Assembly: GCA_009602725.1 (NCBI GenBank)
Contig: WELB01000006.1
Location: forward strand, 1,088,522-1,152,521
Direction of reading: 5' to 3'
Length of the DNA stretch: 64,000 nucleotides
Origin: Spirogloea muscicola
Taxonomy: Eukaryota; Streptophyta; Zygnematophyceae; Spirogloeales; Spirogloeaceae
Made by a program: the position numbers and the translations under genes. A model generated the notes under the pieces. It made no database searches. It was not told the origin of the DNA and saw only the letters and a program-made list of their open reading frames with translations. Position 1 is the stretch's first letter; each line of letters starts with the position of its first letter. This document shows positions 10,701 to 25,700 of the stretch, one piece after another.

Positions 10701-13700
10701 GTACTCTCACTGAGCTGTGACAGGCCTCCGTCACAAAACACAAATCCGCCTGTGCAGGGTACCAATCTTGCAAAAGCTAGAGGTCTTTGTTGCGCTCATC
10801 CTCTGCGCCCAGCCCGCGTCACTTACTGTCACGAAGGTGAATGCTCGTCCACTTGACCATAAAGTGAGTGGAGGTAACACATCAGGTCAGATGAAGACGT
10901 CTTCATCACTCAAATAGGAAATTTTACTTATTGCCGATGATTTCCACTTCCTGTTGGATCCGATCATCTGGTCCCTAAGCGGGGTTCTCCTCCTGTGCAA
11001 TTTCATCAGCTCCTTCACCTGTCTTTGAACTTCTCTCCGATTTTGCTGCTGGTGTCACCAATTGCTGCAGCCGAAGTGGCACGTCTGAAGCAAAGGTTAG
11101 ACCAATCATGCTATAAAATCCTTCCTACTCTTCCCTTCCATGAATGTAATCGCCAGTACTGCACACCACGTTTTATCCTGCACATAGGGCAATTGGTCAT
11201 GAATAATTCTCACCCCAGTCCGCTTGAAGCAAGTGTTAGGATGCTGAGACTTGCCAATCTTTACACTTGAAGCCTGACAGACATCGGCAAGAGCCATGGG
11301 CAACGGGCAGCCCGCAATGTTGCCAAGCCAAGTGGGAAAAGATCAGGAGGAGGAGGGCTTGTTTGGCTTTTTAAAGTGCAGGTATGCACGAGAAGGTCCA
11401 AGTGCTCATGACCTTCTCCTCTCCCTCTCTCCCCCCCTCCCCTTCCCCCACCAAGCCCTCTCTCTTGCGCCCGCTATGCGCGCTCTTGCACTGAAGAATG
11501 CAAGGTGTGTAACTCTAGTACTCATTGCAATCATGATTGGCAATGATGGGTGCACAAAGCTGTTCACAGGTGCCAGCTGTAGCAGTGAAGGTGCTGCAGT
11601 GGAGACCTAAGCTGCATTCAAGGATCTGTGGCTGCGATAGCTGCGATGACAACAATGAGATCTGCTGGCTGGATCGAGAAAGGCCTCTCTATCTCTTCCA
11701 GCTCAGGTTGCTCAACGTCGTTGTCAAGAAGCTGGGCGAAGGGGTCAGCTCCTGTCTCTACACTATGGTCATTGTCAGCTATTGCTGTGCGAAGTCGCTT
11801 TCCAGGTAGGCCAGCACGAGCGAGAAAAAATCTCATCCAGTAGAGGGCAATCACGAGTCTGCATGCAGTGAGCTGATATATAGCCGCAAATTGGCAGTTG
11901 GAGGTTCTGGTGGGTCTGGGTGGGCTGATTGCTGCAGACCTCCAATTGAAGGTACTGCTTCATGATTTTTTGGTCAACAAGTGAGAGGCAGCTGGTAAAC
12001 CTTATAGTCAGCCCAGCATGATCTACTTCTACTTTTGAATGTGTACGTAACGGTGACTTGGGCAGAGTCATGATGTCTGTGCTATGCATGATTTTGCAGC
12101 TTGACCTGCCAGAAAGCTACATCATCAGCCCGTTGCTGGATTACGAAGGCGACAAGCTTCACCGCCTCCAAAGAGTACTATATGATTGTTAATTTCGCCC
12201 ATTCTTATTCAATCAGTGATAACGCGCTTAGCCGACATGGTAAACAGGACTTATTCTGCTTGATACCTGGAAACAGGTAGTAAAGAAGTGGAGGGAGGCT
12301 ACTGCGGCCACAACGGGACGACCTAGTCGAGACGCGGCCAGTGGAATGACAAGTTCCGTATGTCAGGTTGGCAGCTCACACCTTCACAACTCATGTCATG
12401 CCTAGATTGAGTCCCTCGCTGTGCTGAGGAGAGAGGCGATCATGCGCATTTTGTCAGTGTGAAATGTCTCGATGCAGATCAATACCCGAGTGCTTACGCA
12501 GCCCATGCAACCCACCATTGTGGACGTCCACATCACCACCATACCTGTCTGCTGGTAAGCCGTCTAACTATCGCCAAGGCAGTGAGGTGATGGCGGCCAT
12601 GAGGCTCTATGACGGCTGGTGTCTATGTACATTACCAGCAGAATGAAGTCACACAGTTAATGTGCAGGAGCAGAGGCTGATTTCTCAGAATGCGTTCATG
12701 CAGCCACCTTGAGTCCATGGTTGACCTTCTCCATTGCTTTAGCAAATTAAAGCGAGTTGTCAGCAAGGTGGCCACCAGCTTCAACGCAGTCAAGAGCACG
12801 TCAAGCCAGGTTGAGAGTACCCAAGTTCAGAAACCTGCCGAATTAGGAACACAATCAGCAAGTGATGGTCCAGACGGCCCATTGTGGAGGATAGGACAAC
12901 CTGGCCTCACCGACCTGTCGAAGAGCTTCTCTTTCTTCAAGGTCCCCATTGCAGAACCAGAGCAGCCTCAGGACACCTCAGTTGAGGATGTCCAATTTGA
13001 GGTCCTGAGGACAGACGCGGCATCGCAGCTCAGAAGTAGGCCAGCAAGCACTTCAGGTGACCCGGCGGCGCAGCTCTTCCAGAAGCACGCAGGTAGCAGA
13101 GAGACGGGGCTTGCAGCCAAGGGCTTGCAGCTGAACCTATGGCTGGCGGCATTGGAGCTGAGGGTGGGCACGCTCGATCATGCCTTCATGAAGCTTACAG
13201 CTGGAGGTGTGCGCACGACGTTGAGCACTGGAGGGACAGCCGAGCAGCACAAAGACGGAGGCAACAGTCTGAGGAGCAAAGATGGAGAAGCAAATGGCAA
13301 AGGCGTGGAAGAGGACGGGAGAGGGCTGTTTCTTGTTCTACAGGTCAACACTCTGAAAGTTGAGGACCTCTGCTTCAAGGACAAGAAGTACCGCTACATC
13401 GTCTCCCCGCAAGGCAGCCTTCCTTCTGTCACGGTGCAGATCAGCACACGCCACGAGCAATGGGTCTCTTCTCTCCATCCACTTCCCCAGGTACTAGGCT
13501 TCTTACTGCCAATCAATTGCTTTAAAATTTGGAGTCATCGTACTATGGTCTGGAGGACACTCGCAGCACTGAGGCTAGTCATCATTGGTAGCATACAAAT
13601 ACATTGTTATTGCAGAAGGTCATGGTGCAACAATGTCTATTTTGCAGATGAAGATCTGGGTGGAAAGCAATCAGTTGAGGCTTGTGGTTATCCTGAGATT

Positions 13701-16700
13701 TATTAAAGACATAATCTTCCTCATAGCACGGTTGAAGGAGCTCAGATCAAGAGGTGGTAACAAAGAGAAGCCACCACCCAAGAAAGTATCATTTGAGGGT
13801 CCACTGAAGAAATACTCTCTTCTCATATACATCACTCTCTGTGACCTCACAGCAATGATGGCAAGGTTCGAAGTTTGTGCCCTTGCCCCTTGACGTATGG
13901 TCAATACACGGCCTTTCACTGTGATACTCCGATGGCAAGAACCTCGCCTAATGTATGCAGTATTGGAAAGCTAAGGCAGCTAAGGCTTGTCCAGCAAGTC
14001 AATCGTCAGGCTTGTCCACAAAGCAAGAAGGTCCAGGCTGATGTGATCTGAGTTGCCAATGTCTAGGCATTCGTGGGAAGAAGAAAGATACGAGATCCGA
14101 GCCCGCAAGCTTGCCTGCACGATTCCCAGCGTTCCTAGTGTCCAACTCGCGGAGTACTACTGTCGCCAGCTCGGGCAAATTCCGTCAGAACACACTCAAT
14201 TTGCCATGCCACCGGACTTCTGGAGGCCCTTCCAGCACACTCCCGGCACGCGTCCTACAATTGCTATCCACATGATGGACTACTGCTTCTACTATGTCAG
14301 TCCAGAAGGTGTTGACCGGCCATGCACTACAGGCAGCAGTGATGTCTCTGCCATCATCCAGGTATGCGAGCACAGTAGCCTCATGCCTGGACAAAGGTTG
14401 GACATGCATAGCGCCTCCAAGGTTGATTGCAATGTGCTGACCTTCGTGAGCTACCTACTGAATTTACCTGATTATGCTCCTTTCTCTGGAAATTTCATTG
14501 CGCCAGGTTCATCCCTTTCGTCTGCGGGTGCTATGGACGGAGTTTGTGTGCATCTTTGGGGAGATCCAGTATGCCCTCCTAATGGGCCTTATCTTTGACC
14601 AATCCGAGGAGCCAGGATCCTATGCAGGTACAATGCTTAATACCATATGTCTTTTTATATCCTTATTGCACCTCAGGTGACTGATTTTAGCTCAGTGCAC
14701 CACCAACATGTGTTTTGTGCATGTGCCAGGTCCGGAGAGGGGATTCAACCCTTATGTGGGTCAAGTGCAGGGAGGTCTGTTGAGCGATGTTGTGCCAGAC
14801 ACGGACCTTATTGGCATGCAAGCCTCCTGGGAGCTCCGATTTGAGGTCGTTAATGCCAATATCAAGGTGGAGATGCCCCCCAAGCTCCTTCCCCACTTTG
14901 GTCGAGGAGAGCCGCTGAGCACGGTCACCATCCAGAAGCTGAAGGTGACAGTGGGAAGCTACTGGCCCCCACCCCCAACATCACGCTTCCTGGAGCTGAT
15001 TGTCAGTGGTCGTGCTGTCGCAATCACCGATGACCGCTTTCAGACTATCACGCTTGTGCCTCTGGAGATCGTAAGGTGCCCCCACCATGTCAAGATTGGC
15101 TCCAGGGATGCTGAAAAATTGGGGGCCGATCAGCTTTGCACAGCGGATGACAATACCTTCGTCCTGCAATATGCCATCAAGAAGAATCACACACACGCCA
15201 TGGAGATTACGTTGCTCCGATGCAGCAAAATTTGGTCGTACTTTTTCCACTTTGGATACGTGAGGGCGATCATTGACACATTTGCGGGCTACTTCTTGAA
15301 GCCCTTGTGCGCCTTCGGTCCCAGGAGCTTAGATCCCGACAGCTTCTTCTTCATCAATGTCATCCTTCAGGTGCCCATCATGTTCAAAGGCAACCCAAGT
15401 CCCCCTGTTGTCATGGCATCTTTGCAGTGGCGTCTAGTTCCTCTGGTCAGCATCTTATTTGACTTTTGCTGACTCGCAGGACTCAGAGGCCTTCCTTCCC
15501 ATCCCTGATCCAGCAATAGCAGCAGAGGGAAAGCTTTGGAACCTAGAAACAGATGAGGAGCACGACGAGGTCTGGCGGTTTGTGTACGAGGTGGGGGTGT
15601 GGAGCAGCGCCTTGAACACTTACTTCCTCAACATCAGAGATCAATCAATTAGGCTGAGATCCAAGACAATGCGAGTGTCATATAGCTGGGGAGGGGACAG
15701 GAGGTCCAAGCTTCGAGTGGATATGGTCGGATCCAGGGCCTGCCAAATACACCAAGTAGAGGTATTGGCAATACCCACATCCTGAATAATGAGCATTTTG
15801 ACCTGGAGGACTACAAGTGCCTGACGTGGGTAGACCACAATTGATTATGAAAACAATACCTGACAATGGCATCCTTGCACATTGTTTCGGCTGACAAAGG
15901 GACCATCATCTCCCCTTTCATCAATGTATGCAGGCATTTGCTTTGAGGGACTTCTTAGGCCCGATGGATGCGTCTTTCCAAATGGATGTGCATGTGCCAA
16001 AGCGTGGCAACTCTCGAAGCACCAAGTTCCTGTTCGATTGCTCTGTGCAGTCTCCTGACAAGCCCAGGGGCTGTTTGCCTATCTATTTCGTCTTCTCGGT
16101 ATTGCACCTTACGTTGTCCTTTCACGCACACAGCTATAATGTAGATATTTTGAGACATCTCATTCACAGTCCTTAACATTGTTCTACTGCTGACTTTGTT
16201 GCCAGCACATAACGCTTGTGAAAGCTGCCGTGGAGGTCCTATTTCTCCGCCTCCGTGAGAAAGCAGACAAGGACACCCGTTCCTTGCAGACAAGGCCTTT
16301 CCTGCCATCTGCTCTTGCTATTTCTGTCAACCTAAACAAGTTAGCTCTCGCTTTGGTTGACGACAGGTGAGCATCTCTCCTACAGGCACTCGCACTCTGA
16401 TTTCCAGCTGCTTTTTGCTAGCTGCTTTTCTTATTGTGAGGCCTTCAGCTACTAACTTATTTGCCAGAGCTCTCAAGCAAATGCAGTGTTGCAGCCAGAG
16501 AGCGCCCAGTGCAAGCAGATCCACTCACTGGCGGTGTATACTGGCTAACATTTCAGGCAGTAGCTTGGTCTCTGTCATTGATTGACAATGACTGCAGTGC
16601 ACTGTGGTGACTTCTCGGCAGGCTAGGGACGCCAGCCACCATTCTGGAAGTCATAGCAGAGACATTGAGTTTCTCCTGGCAACATGAGAAGGCAACAGAA

Positions 16701-19700
16701 GCTAAGCTTCCTTCACAGTTGGCAGAGCTCAATCTTTTCCTTTCTGCACTCTACCTTAATGATAACATTGAGGTAATACCCCTACACTGCTAACTTCACA
16801 GCTTGATCTTGCACGTTCAGCTCTTTAGTTCTGTTCTCGATACTCCTTTTGAGACTGATCATTTACAAAACTGGCTCAGTGTAAGGCTTCGATTTTGAAA
16901 GGTGGCCTGTTGATAATCTCACTAGGAGCGTGTTATGCCTAACTGCAGATGATGGATCCAGTCATAGAGCGGTGGCCAGCGAAGGTCTCTCTAAGTTCAG
17001 AGGCTGGGAGGTACCACTTTGTCACTGAGTCTAAGCAGCTACTGGCTATAATTTTCACGCCGACCCAGTTGAGAGCGTATGGTGATGCCCTTGGCTTCTT
17101 CCAACTGCTTCTGAAGGGGTTGCAGTGGGAGCAGAAGACCAATGCGCCAGAGGCCACTGAGGGCTCTGGTATAGAGGTTAGTCCGTAGTCATTGATGGTC
17201 TCTGGAGGTCCATCTGCTCCTATCTGTCTACAAAATGTCCTGCATCTGCACGTACAAATGCTCTTTTCAGAGAAGGTTGTGCATGATTCCTGGCCATCTT
17301 ATAGGAGTTCTATGCAGTCCCAAGGTCCTTAACAATCGCCGTGCTTGAAATTTGCAGGCTACTCCCTCTGGCCTTGCCAGCATGGGAAGTGAGGCAAGTT
17401 GGCTTGGAGAGGTCAGTTTCTCTCATGCATTTGCATATCTTATTCACAATACAGATACTGCTTGAGCATCTCTTGGGATTCATTACGAGCACTGTACTTC
17501 ACATTGTAATGTTGCTCACAATATCGTACTGTCACTTGGGTTTCAGGCAAAGGAAGAACCTCTTGTGCGTGATGACACTTCTCTCCAAGCTGTCAATGTG
17601 GCCGCTGAACAGGTAGATCCTAGTGAGGTCAGTCCTCCGTCAACTTCTAGTGCTTTTGCACTGACTTTCAGCAAGTACTCCAGGTACATGCATGTGGTGA
17701 CTGAGTAGAATCTCCTGGGCATGTTACTGAACAAGAAGCTGGCTTTGGACACAGGTTTCTGTCAAAGAGTCATTGAATTTGATGACTGATGACCTGCGGA
17801 AAATGGCTCGTTATCGACTACAAAATCAGACGGGGCATAAGCTTTACTACTGGGCAGGTTGGTACCGTGCCTTCATCCTCTTTCTATACATTCTAATGAG
17901 AAAACGGGCAGTGGGCTTTATGCCTGGGAAGGTCTCTTCATGGACTTTGGAATAAGTTTTAAGAGCATCTGACATTGATTGCTACTTGCTGTTCACCCTC
18001 TTCAGAAGAAGGTGTCAAGACACAGGCTTACTCCGTGGATCCCGGGCAAGAGTGTGTACTCCAAGTGCAGCCTGTGGAGAGAGTCATAACCTTGTTTGAC
18101 TCGCGAAAGATTGTGGCTAGAACTATTTGCCTCCAGCCCCAGAAGGGCTGGGCACCGGTCTCAGACGTGGTGGTCGATAAGGTGTGTGTATTCAGCCGAA
18201 TCCTAGCTCTGAGGTCTGCCTTGCCTGCATGTTTTTGTCTCTGTGCTACGGCACCTCCGGCTTTGAGCTGCAAATCCACTCTGTCCGCAAAGGCGTGACT
18301 TTCATAGTTGTAGTCTGTACATTGATTATCCTTGCTTAAGGGTCCTTAAAAGTGTTCTTTATTGTATTCATGGGCATAAGACAGGTGAATAGAGCACCAT
18401 ATGCAAAGGTCCAAACAGGCTGAGGCACTAAGTAAGGTGGAGCTTTATGCTCCTTGTGCATCTAGGTGGGCAAGTACGTCATGGAGCTGCAGTCGCCCCA
18501 GGGTGGTGCAAACGTCCCCCTTGTGGTAGATGTGATCCTGGAGGAGAGGACGAAGAAGGTGGTGGTGCACTCGACCCTCCAGCTTACGAACTGCTCCACT
18601 CACTCGCTCTCCTTCTCTCTCAACCTCCCCTCGTCTCCACCTGCTGCCATTGGTAAGTCGAGGGAAGTGACAACCACCTTCTTTCATATTGGACATGGGG
18701 TGAAGGTCAGATGTCTCTGCAAGTAAGCACTAGATTAAAGCATGCACAATGAGGCTAAGGGCATGTCATCCTCAAGATACTGCTCTAGTCAAGGAAGGAC
18801 CTTGGGATGTTGGGCAAGTTGGTCCTTGTACCACCAGTGTGGATGGTGTGAGCAAGTTGTCGGATTTGCTCCTAGCTAGCCGTACTCGTTTGTGGCAGGG
18901 CCCCTTGTTGCCGGCGAGTCCTTGTACCTTCCCATACAGGCCCTCCTGGGTGGCAAGCTCTACCTCCAAGCCCAGGTGTCACAGCAGCCAGCTTGTCTAA
19001 GCTTCTGCAGTCGTGAGATGCTGCATCTTAAGTCATATACCTCTTAGGCAACTCTACTGGCTGCCAGTGATCACTACCTCTGTCAACAGCCCAGCAGAGG
19101 CAAACTGCTGCCATGGGCTCAGTAAGTATAGCTCCTCATTGACGCACACGAGCTGCAGGGTTATGCCAAGGGGGAGAAGGACGTCATAAGCTTGTCAAGC
19201 AGCGGGCTCCTGGAACAGCAGGGCCTCCTTGCTTGCGCCTCTCTCCAAGCAGATAGCCCTCCGTTCTTCTGCTGCCTGCAAATCATATCTGACCCCGCTA
19301 CACGGGCAGCCAGCGGTGGTGCAATAGAGGTCAGCTGCTTTGCTGAAGGACTGTGTTTCTGCTGAAGTGGTGGCCTCTCTGCCATGATTGGTTGCTGCTC
19401 CTCTTGCCCTCACGCTTTTATCCTCAAATCAAGCAGGAAAGTTGCTTGCTTGTGTCGTTGACTTAGCTTTCTCTTACATCCTCTTCAGGAGCATTCGCTG
19501 TCTTTTCATGCCCCACTGGTGATCAGCAATGCACTGCCCTTTCCCATGGAAGTTGTACTGCACAGCATTGAAGGGAACTCAAGGGATCCACTACACATTG
19601 CCTCAGGTACATTCTGGTCATTGCATCACTACTGCCATTTTACTGAAAAGCCCAGTACATGCCCAAATGCTTCAGCTCTGCTGCTGTTTGCTTGTTAATA

Positions 19701-22700
19701 GTCTCCTTCCACTTATTGCAGGGAAGGATGTCCATGTTCACAATGTGAGCTTAGACCACCATCTTGAGGCAACAATTGATGTAAGTACCTGACTTTTGCA
19801 CCAGTGAAATATACTCTCTGTAGTGCCTCCTCGTCTGTGTTGCCAGCAGGTCATGTCGTGATTCTGCTATGGTGCAATTACCTGGCATTCTTTGGTTCTG
19901 CAATGCAGGTTCAGGCCTTCAAGTCCAACGCAGTACATTTACACCATCCTCCGAAGTAACTCTCTTAGCGCCCTGCATGTCTGGGATGCCTGTCACCTCA
20001 GAATATATCTTGAAAAGACTACTCTAATGCCTGCTGGGAAAAGATGAGAAGAACATCTAGCGCTAGAAGCAGACGGTTGAAGGCTTGATGTTGAGGTCCA
20101 TTATCAGGAAGGTGCTGCAAGACCGTATTGGGAGCACTCTGGTCTCTGAGCTGCCGGGCTTCCGACTGCCTCGTGACTGCACTTTAACCTCTGCTGTGGG
20201 AGACCAGAAGCTTCTGCTGGGCATTGATAACCAGTGAGCCTCGCAAAGCTCGCTGCAGGCCTCATGTGGCCGCTTGCATGTGCCCTCGCACATTACATAC
20301 TCCAGCATATGATGGTCCCTTCAGACCTGCAAACAACTGAGAGCTTTCTACGTGTGCATGAATTCTCCCCACTCCCCATATATGTGGAGCCTTGATGGGC
20401 AGACAGAGCAGGTAGCCGTGACTGGAAAAGGCACTTGGGCTGTTCCAGTGACAACCGATTGCTCCATCATGCAGGGCGAGCAAGCGGTCGAGGCAGCGGA
20501 GGATATCTCTGTTCTCCCCTTACTGGATCATCAATGAGACGGGCCTAACCCTCTTCCTGAAGAGCTGGTCGAGCAGTGTGCCCCCCATTCCCTGCCCTCC
20601 TGATGAGGTACTCTGCCGCCACGTATCTTCAATGGGCTGCTCTTGTGGTTTCCTTACATTGCGTAGTATTTCTTCGACTCACTTGGATCCTTGTTGACTG
20701 TACAATACAGGGAGGGGCTCTTCAGCCAGTCTTGTTCAGTGCCAGCAACACCTTCGGTTCACACACCGCTTTGAAAGTCGCTAGCTCAGATTGGTCGAAG
20801 TCAATTCCACTGGACACTGTCGGCATCAAGGGCGCAGTGCATACCACTACCCGGCTTATGAAGAAGAGTCAGCAGACTCAGGTCCTCTCCTTCCGTTTCC
20901 ATGTTAGTGATGAACTTGATAGAGGAGATGTCAGGGGGGAAACAGCCCAAATTTAGACGACAGGACCCCAAGTAATACAATAAAAATTGGTGGAGGTTGT
21001 ACTATCATACTCTCTACTTACATGCTGCATTTTGTTCTGTGTGGGTTTGGATGCAAGACTTGCTAGATGATGGTTGCTCATAAAATTATGCAGGGGACGT
21101 CAATTGTTTGCAGGTAAGTAAACGCTATGAGTTTGGCGTGGAGATCAGCTTGGCCCCATCTCCATTCCATCGCACGAAGGTGGTCACGATCACGCCACGT
21201 TTTGTTCTCAAGAACCGAACAGGCATGCCGCTTCTCTTCAAACAAGTTTCGGCGCAGGTTGAGCAGGTCAGTAGAGCAGGTCTTGACCCGCTGCAAAGAC
21301 ATTCTGCAGTCCATTCACAGCCATCGCCTCCTTTTGGGGAGGATCATCGCTTTTCAGCTGCACAGATCTCTGAGCATGGGTAACGCAGCTGCATCATTTG
21401 CCAATTTTCACATAGACGGTTCACATTGCTGTAGGTACTTGCAAATGAAGCCACAGTGGCATATCACTGGGACAGTGACAAAGGAGAGGAGTCCTTGTGC
21501 ATCAAGCCTACAGATGGAGACTCTTGGGACTGGTCTGGGGCATTTGACATTGACAAGGCTGGCGAACTTGGTCTGCGAACCCACAATAAGCAGACAGGTA
21601 CACAATCTCCAGACCTCCTTGAGAGCGAGAGAATGCCTATCTACTTGTGTCCATGGGCTTCCTTGCAGGTGCATATAAGAAGCAACACTGTGCAAGGTTG
21701 TACACAGAAGGGCTCCCAAGAGTTTCTGAGGGCTCCGTCTCCTTCCCGTCCCTTGGCCTTTGCTTCGAGGTATTTCACAATATTGCATATGATGCAGGAG
21801 GAATGAGGATCATAGTTGTTGATGTGTCGCCCAATGGTCCTTCGGCATTGGTGACCTTCACTGCCAGCTCCAGCAAGGGGAAACGAGCACCCTACAGGCA
21901 ACTTCTATTGCGATCCAAGATCTGCTTGCTGCGGAAGTGGCTTCTGTTGTTGCTGTCTGAATTATACTATAGAGACAGTGGCAGACCTGGCAGTGGAGCT
22001 GCCAGGTCTGCCTAGAGGCGGTTGGTTTTTCTGGAGCTCACAAGTCATTGTTGGGCTGCCATTGCCAGGTTAGTGAACAGGTGCGCAAAACTGGAGATAT
22101 TCTTTTACCAAAAACATGTAGAGCAAAATAAGCAGCACCTTGGTCCCAAGACTGTTGCTCCATATGCTTGGGACAAGGTGCCATCAGATTCTCTACCTCT
22201 GAGATCCTAGCTGTGTGCCGTAGAGATGAAGTTGGTGCTTTACACCCTTTTGATTGAGATTGGACTGTCAAGAAAGAGAGACAGGGCATCAGGGACCAGC
22301 ATAGAATGTATCTGCTGCTCGGTTGCCTTCTACTCCTATAACTACATGTCTAGAAATTGATCTTAGCTGAGAGAAGTGTAATAGATGCTGCAATATGCCG
22401 TAAGGAGATCATGTCTGGCAGGGTTACTCTTTCATTATTAGAAACATGCTGGACAGAACAATATCTTAAATCTGAAGGACTAATGCTATCGGACGGCTAC
22501 TTGAATTTTGCCTGTTATCTGCAGCCAAAGCTCCCCCACTTGATTGTGGTGGAGTTGCCTGAATTTGGTATCTCTCAAGAGTACAGTGTCGATGACCTAA
22601 AGCCGCGCCAACCCATCTTGCTTCAACAGCAACAATCAAGGTCTTGACTCGCATCTTACTTGGTTGCTGGTTTGGGCATACCTTATGAGGATGCAGGAAG

Positions 22701-25700
22701 CAACCTGTGCAGGTCCTGATGGCAATACTCAATCAGGTGGAGCTTGAAGTTCCGCGTTGTCCTTGCTGCGCAGCTTCTTTGAAGGCTTGATGGCACCCAA
22801 GCTTGGAAGGGAAGTGCTGGGGAAAGTATACGTGCACATACAAGCAGACAGGGCGACGCGGGTGCTGTCGTTCTCTGATGACGAGATCAAGTCCTTCAGG
22901 TGCTCTCTGTCACGGGTATATCAAGTCGCAGAGCATGTGAGCTGGTGGTCTAAGCTTTGGCGCTTGTCCACGTCCGTTTCTGATGCTGCTGCTACTGAAC
23001 AGGGAGGACGGCGGTTTTCTTTCGGATAGCTGGAGTGACTGAAGCTGCGATGTGGCTCGTGAACAGGGAATCAGAGGATGAATACAAGGAGCAGGTGTGG
23101 AAGCAGATCAAGTTCTTGGAGGAGAAGAGTGCCAGATTGCAGCCATTGGTGGAGGCCCACCTTGGCATGGTGCGTAGACAGACAAGTCATTGTACAAGTT
23201 GGAATATTATGCACCTGCTTTGATAGAGTACTCACAGCATGGGCTCTAACGCATCTCTTATCTCTGCAATTTGTGGCTGCCATAATCAAGGACTCGAGCA
23301 CTCTGGATGCTGCGCCTGCCGCCAGCCAGCCTGCACTCTCGGATGCCTCGAGCTTTGGAGACCCTGCTTTGCAATCCGACCCCAAGGCAGAGCAGGCGCT
23401 GAGCATTGTGGCCACCAGAGCTCGCCAAGCGTTGGGTGCTGAGGACCCTGATCCTTTGCCTGCACCAGTACTTTTAAATTCTGCGTCTGGTCCAGAGACT
23501 GCCAGCGAGGAACCAGAAGTTGACATCGTTGCCCACCCCGAGATGTTTGTGCCATCGTTCAGAGGGTTGAGGCCTGTGCCAGAAGGAGAAGAAGAAACAG
23601 GTCATGGCCAGGAGGTGGCCCACATAGTCAAGGAGCCTTCTGATGGGCTTCCAAGCTCTGCGGAGTTGAACATTCCAGATGCCCCTGTGGGGACTGGAGG
23701 TGAGATGACAGGCAAGAGGGAAAGCCGGAAAATCTCTGCGGCGATAACTGCCAAGTCCAAGACACTTAGTAGCTTGCTGCTGCACAGCGGTGGCGGCAGC
23801 AGTGCCAAGGCCAGAGGAGGAGCGGATGACGGACCGAAGGGCGTACTGACGAGGAACGCCGTTGAGGGGAGCAGTGAGAGCGTTGCAGAAACGGACGAAG
23901 AGGTCCGGCTGCCTCTCCACGATGTTGCCAAGGAGACGGGCCTGGTGGGCCAGCTCAGCCGGCTGGGTGGGGACCTCCAGGTGAGCGTGGTGGGCGGCCA
24001 GAAGCTGGCCAAGAAGGAGGACGGATGCAGCCCATACGCTGTCGTGGAGGTGAGCGTGGGCCGACCTTGGGCGCAAGACCCTGCCACAGAAGCAGGATGC
24101 GTTATCATTGTGGTACCTTTGCCAGGCTGTGGTGTCTTGACTTGACTTGACTATGTCGGAGTCGATCATGTTGCTGTATTTACTTCTGGGATTTTGGGCA
24201 ATCATGAACAAGTAGCTATAAGGGTTTGGAGTTAGAAGTCTGGGAGGATCGAGAGGTTGCTTCTCTACGTACTTGGTCCAGCCTCGTGACAAGTCTTCTT
24301 GGCCGCTGCAGGTTACTGGGCAGCTGAAGCGGACGACTGTGCGAAGGAAAACGGCCAGCCCAGAGTGGCATGAGGAGCTCTCCTTCAAGTCTGTCCCCAC
24401 CAACACAGATGTCAAAGTCGCCGTCTATGATCACGAGCTTCTTGGTCGCGACTCTTTCCTTGGAGAGGTTTGTACATTTTGCAAGTCTGGATAGCTGTCC
24501 ATCACTGGCAGTTGACGCATTATGCATATACTCAATCATCTCCATGCGCTCATTGTTGTCTCAGTCTTTCAGATCCTAATGCAGATGCCTTTTGCCTTCT
24601 CTTGGTCCTGTGCAGGTTGTCATTGCCCTGTCTGATGGCGGGTTGGACAGGTCTGCAGAGTGGTATGTCCTGGGTAGGCGCGGAGCTCAGGACAGGGTCA
24701 GTGGTTCAATTGCCCTTGCCTTCAGCTGGACAACTACAAAGATTGACCTTCTGTCACAGATGGTAAGAGCTGGCATCTTCTTGGCGTCCATTTGTTCTGC
24801 AATAAGAAGTCCATCCTATCTCCAATGACTTATACCCAAGAGCTTGTTGGAAGACTATACTTCTGTCTAAGACTGTCGATCATTGATTGATTAGTTCTAG
24901 ATTTTTCTATTGCACTTGATGACCCCTTGACAAACTCCCACCTTACAGCTCAAATCAAGGCAAGTGGATCTTGAGCAACTCGAGGAGCTACTCGCTATCC
25001 AGCGAGAGCGAGAGATGCAACAGCAAAGGCAGACATCACACTCTGAAGCATCCTCTTCCACAGTCACTGAGGAGCACCAATCACTTCTTTCACCACCACC
25101 TTATCGACAACAATTTGGTCAGCTTGAGGTGAAGACATGCCAATGACGAGGACGCACGTTGTGGGTGCTGTTGAGATGGCTTGTACGTGTTGCTCTTACT
25201 TACACCATGTTGTTCTGCCATTTCATTCCAGGTCAAGGTGGTGGAAGCCCGACACCTGCCAGTGCCGACAACATGGAGGTTGTCAATGCACATGCGTAAT
25301 GCATATGCCACCATATCCTGTGAAGACAAGCCGACACAGAAGACCAGAGTCGCCTCAAGTAGCTTCTTCCCCGTTTGGAATGAGACTTTCTTCATCCTTG
25401 GTGTGACCTCCTCCTCTACCTTGAAGATAGAGGTAAGTGTTCGTCTGTAGGTCTGAGAGCTGTTGCTGAGGTTTGGCAGACTCACACAAGGAGCAACCAT
25501 GAGGTCAAGCCAGGGGACTTCAGAGATTGACTGGCCTGTTCAGATGACGTGTAACAAGCATCTGTGTTGTGCTGCTGCAGCTATTTGACCACTTGAGCGT
25601 AGGTGCTGATGAGTTTCTTGGAGAGGTCATTCTGCCCATCTCCGCTCTCGAGGTGAATTGGTGCAGCTGCATGCCAACAGCAGCCAGCAACTTGACATGA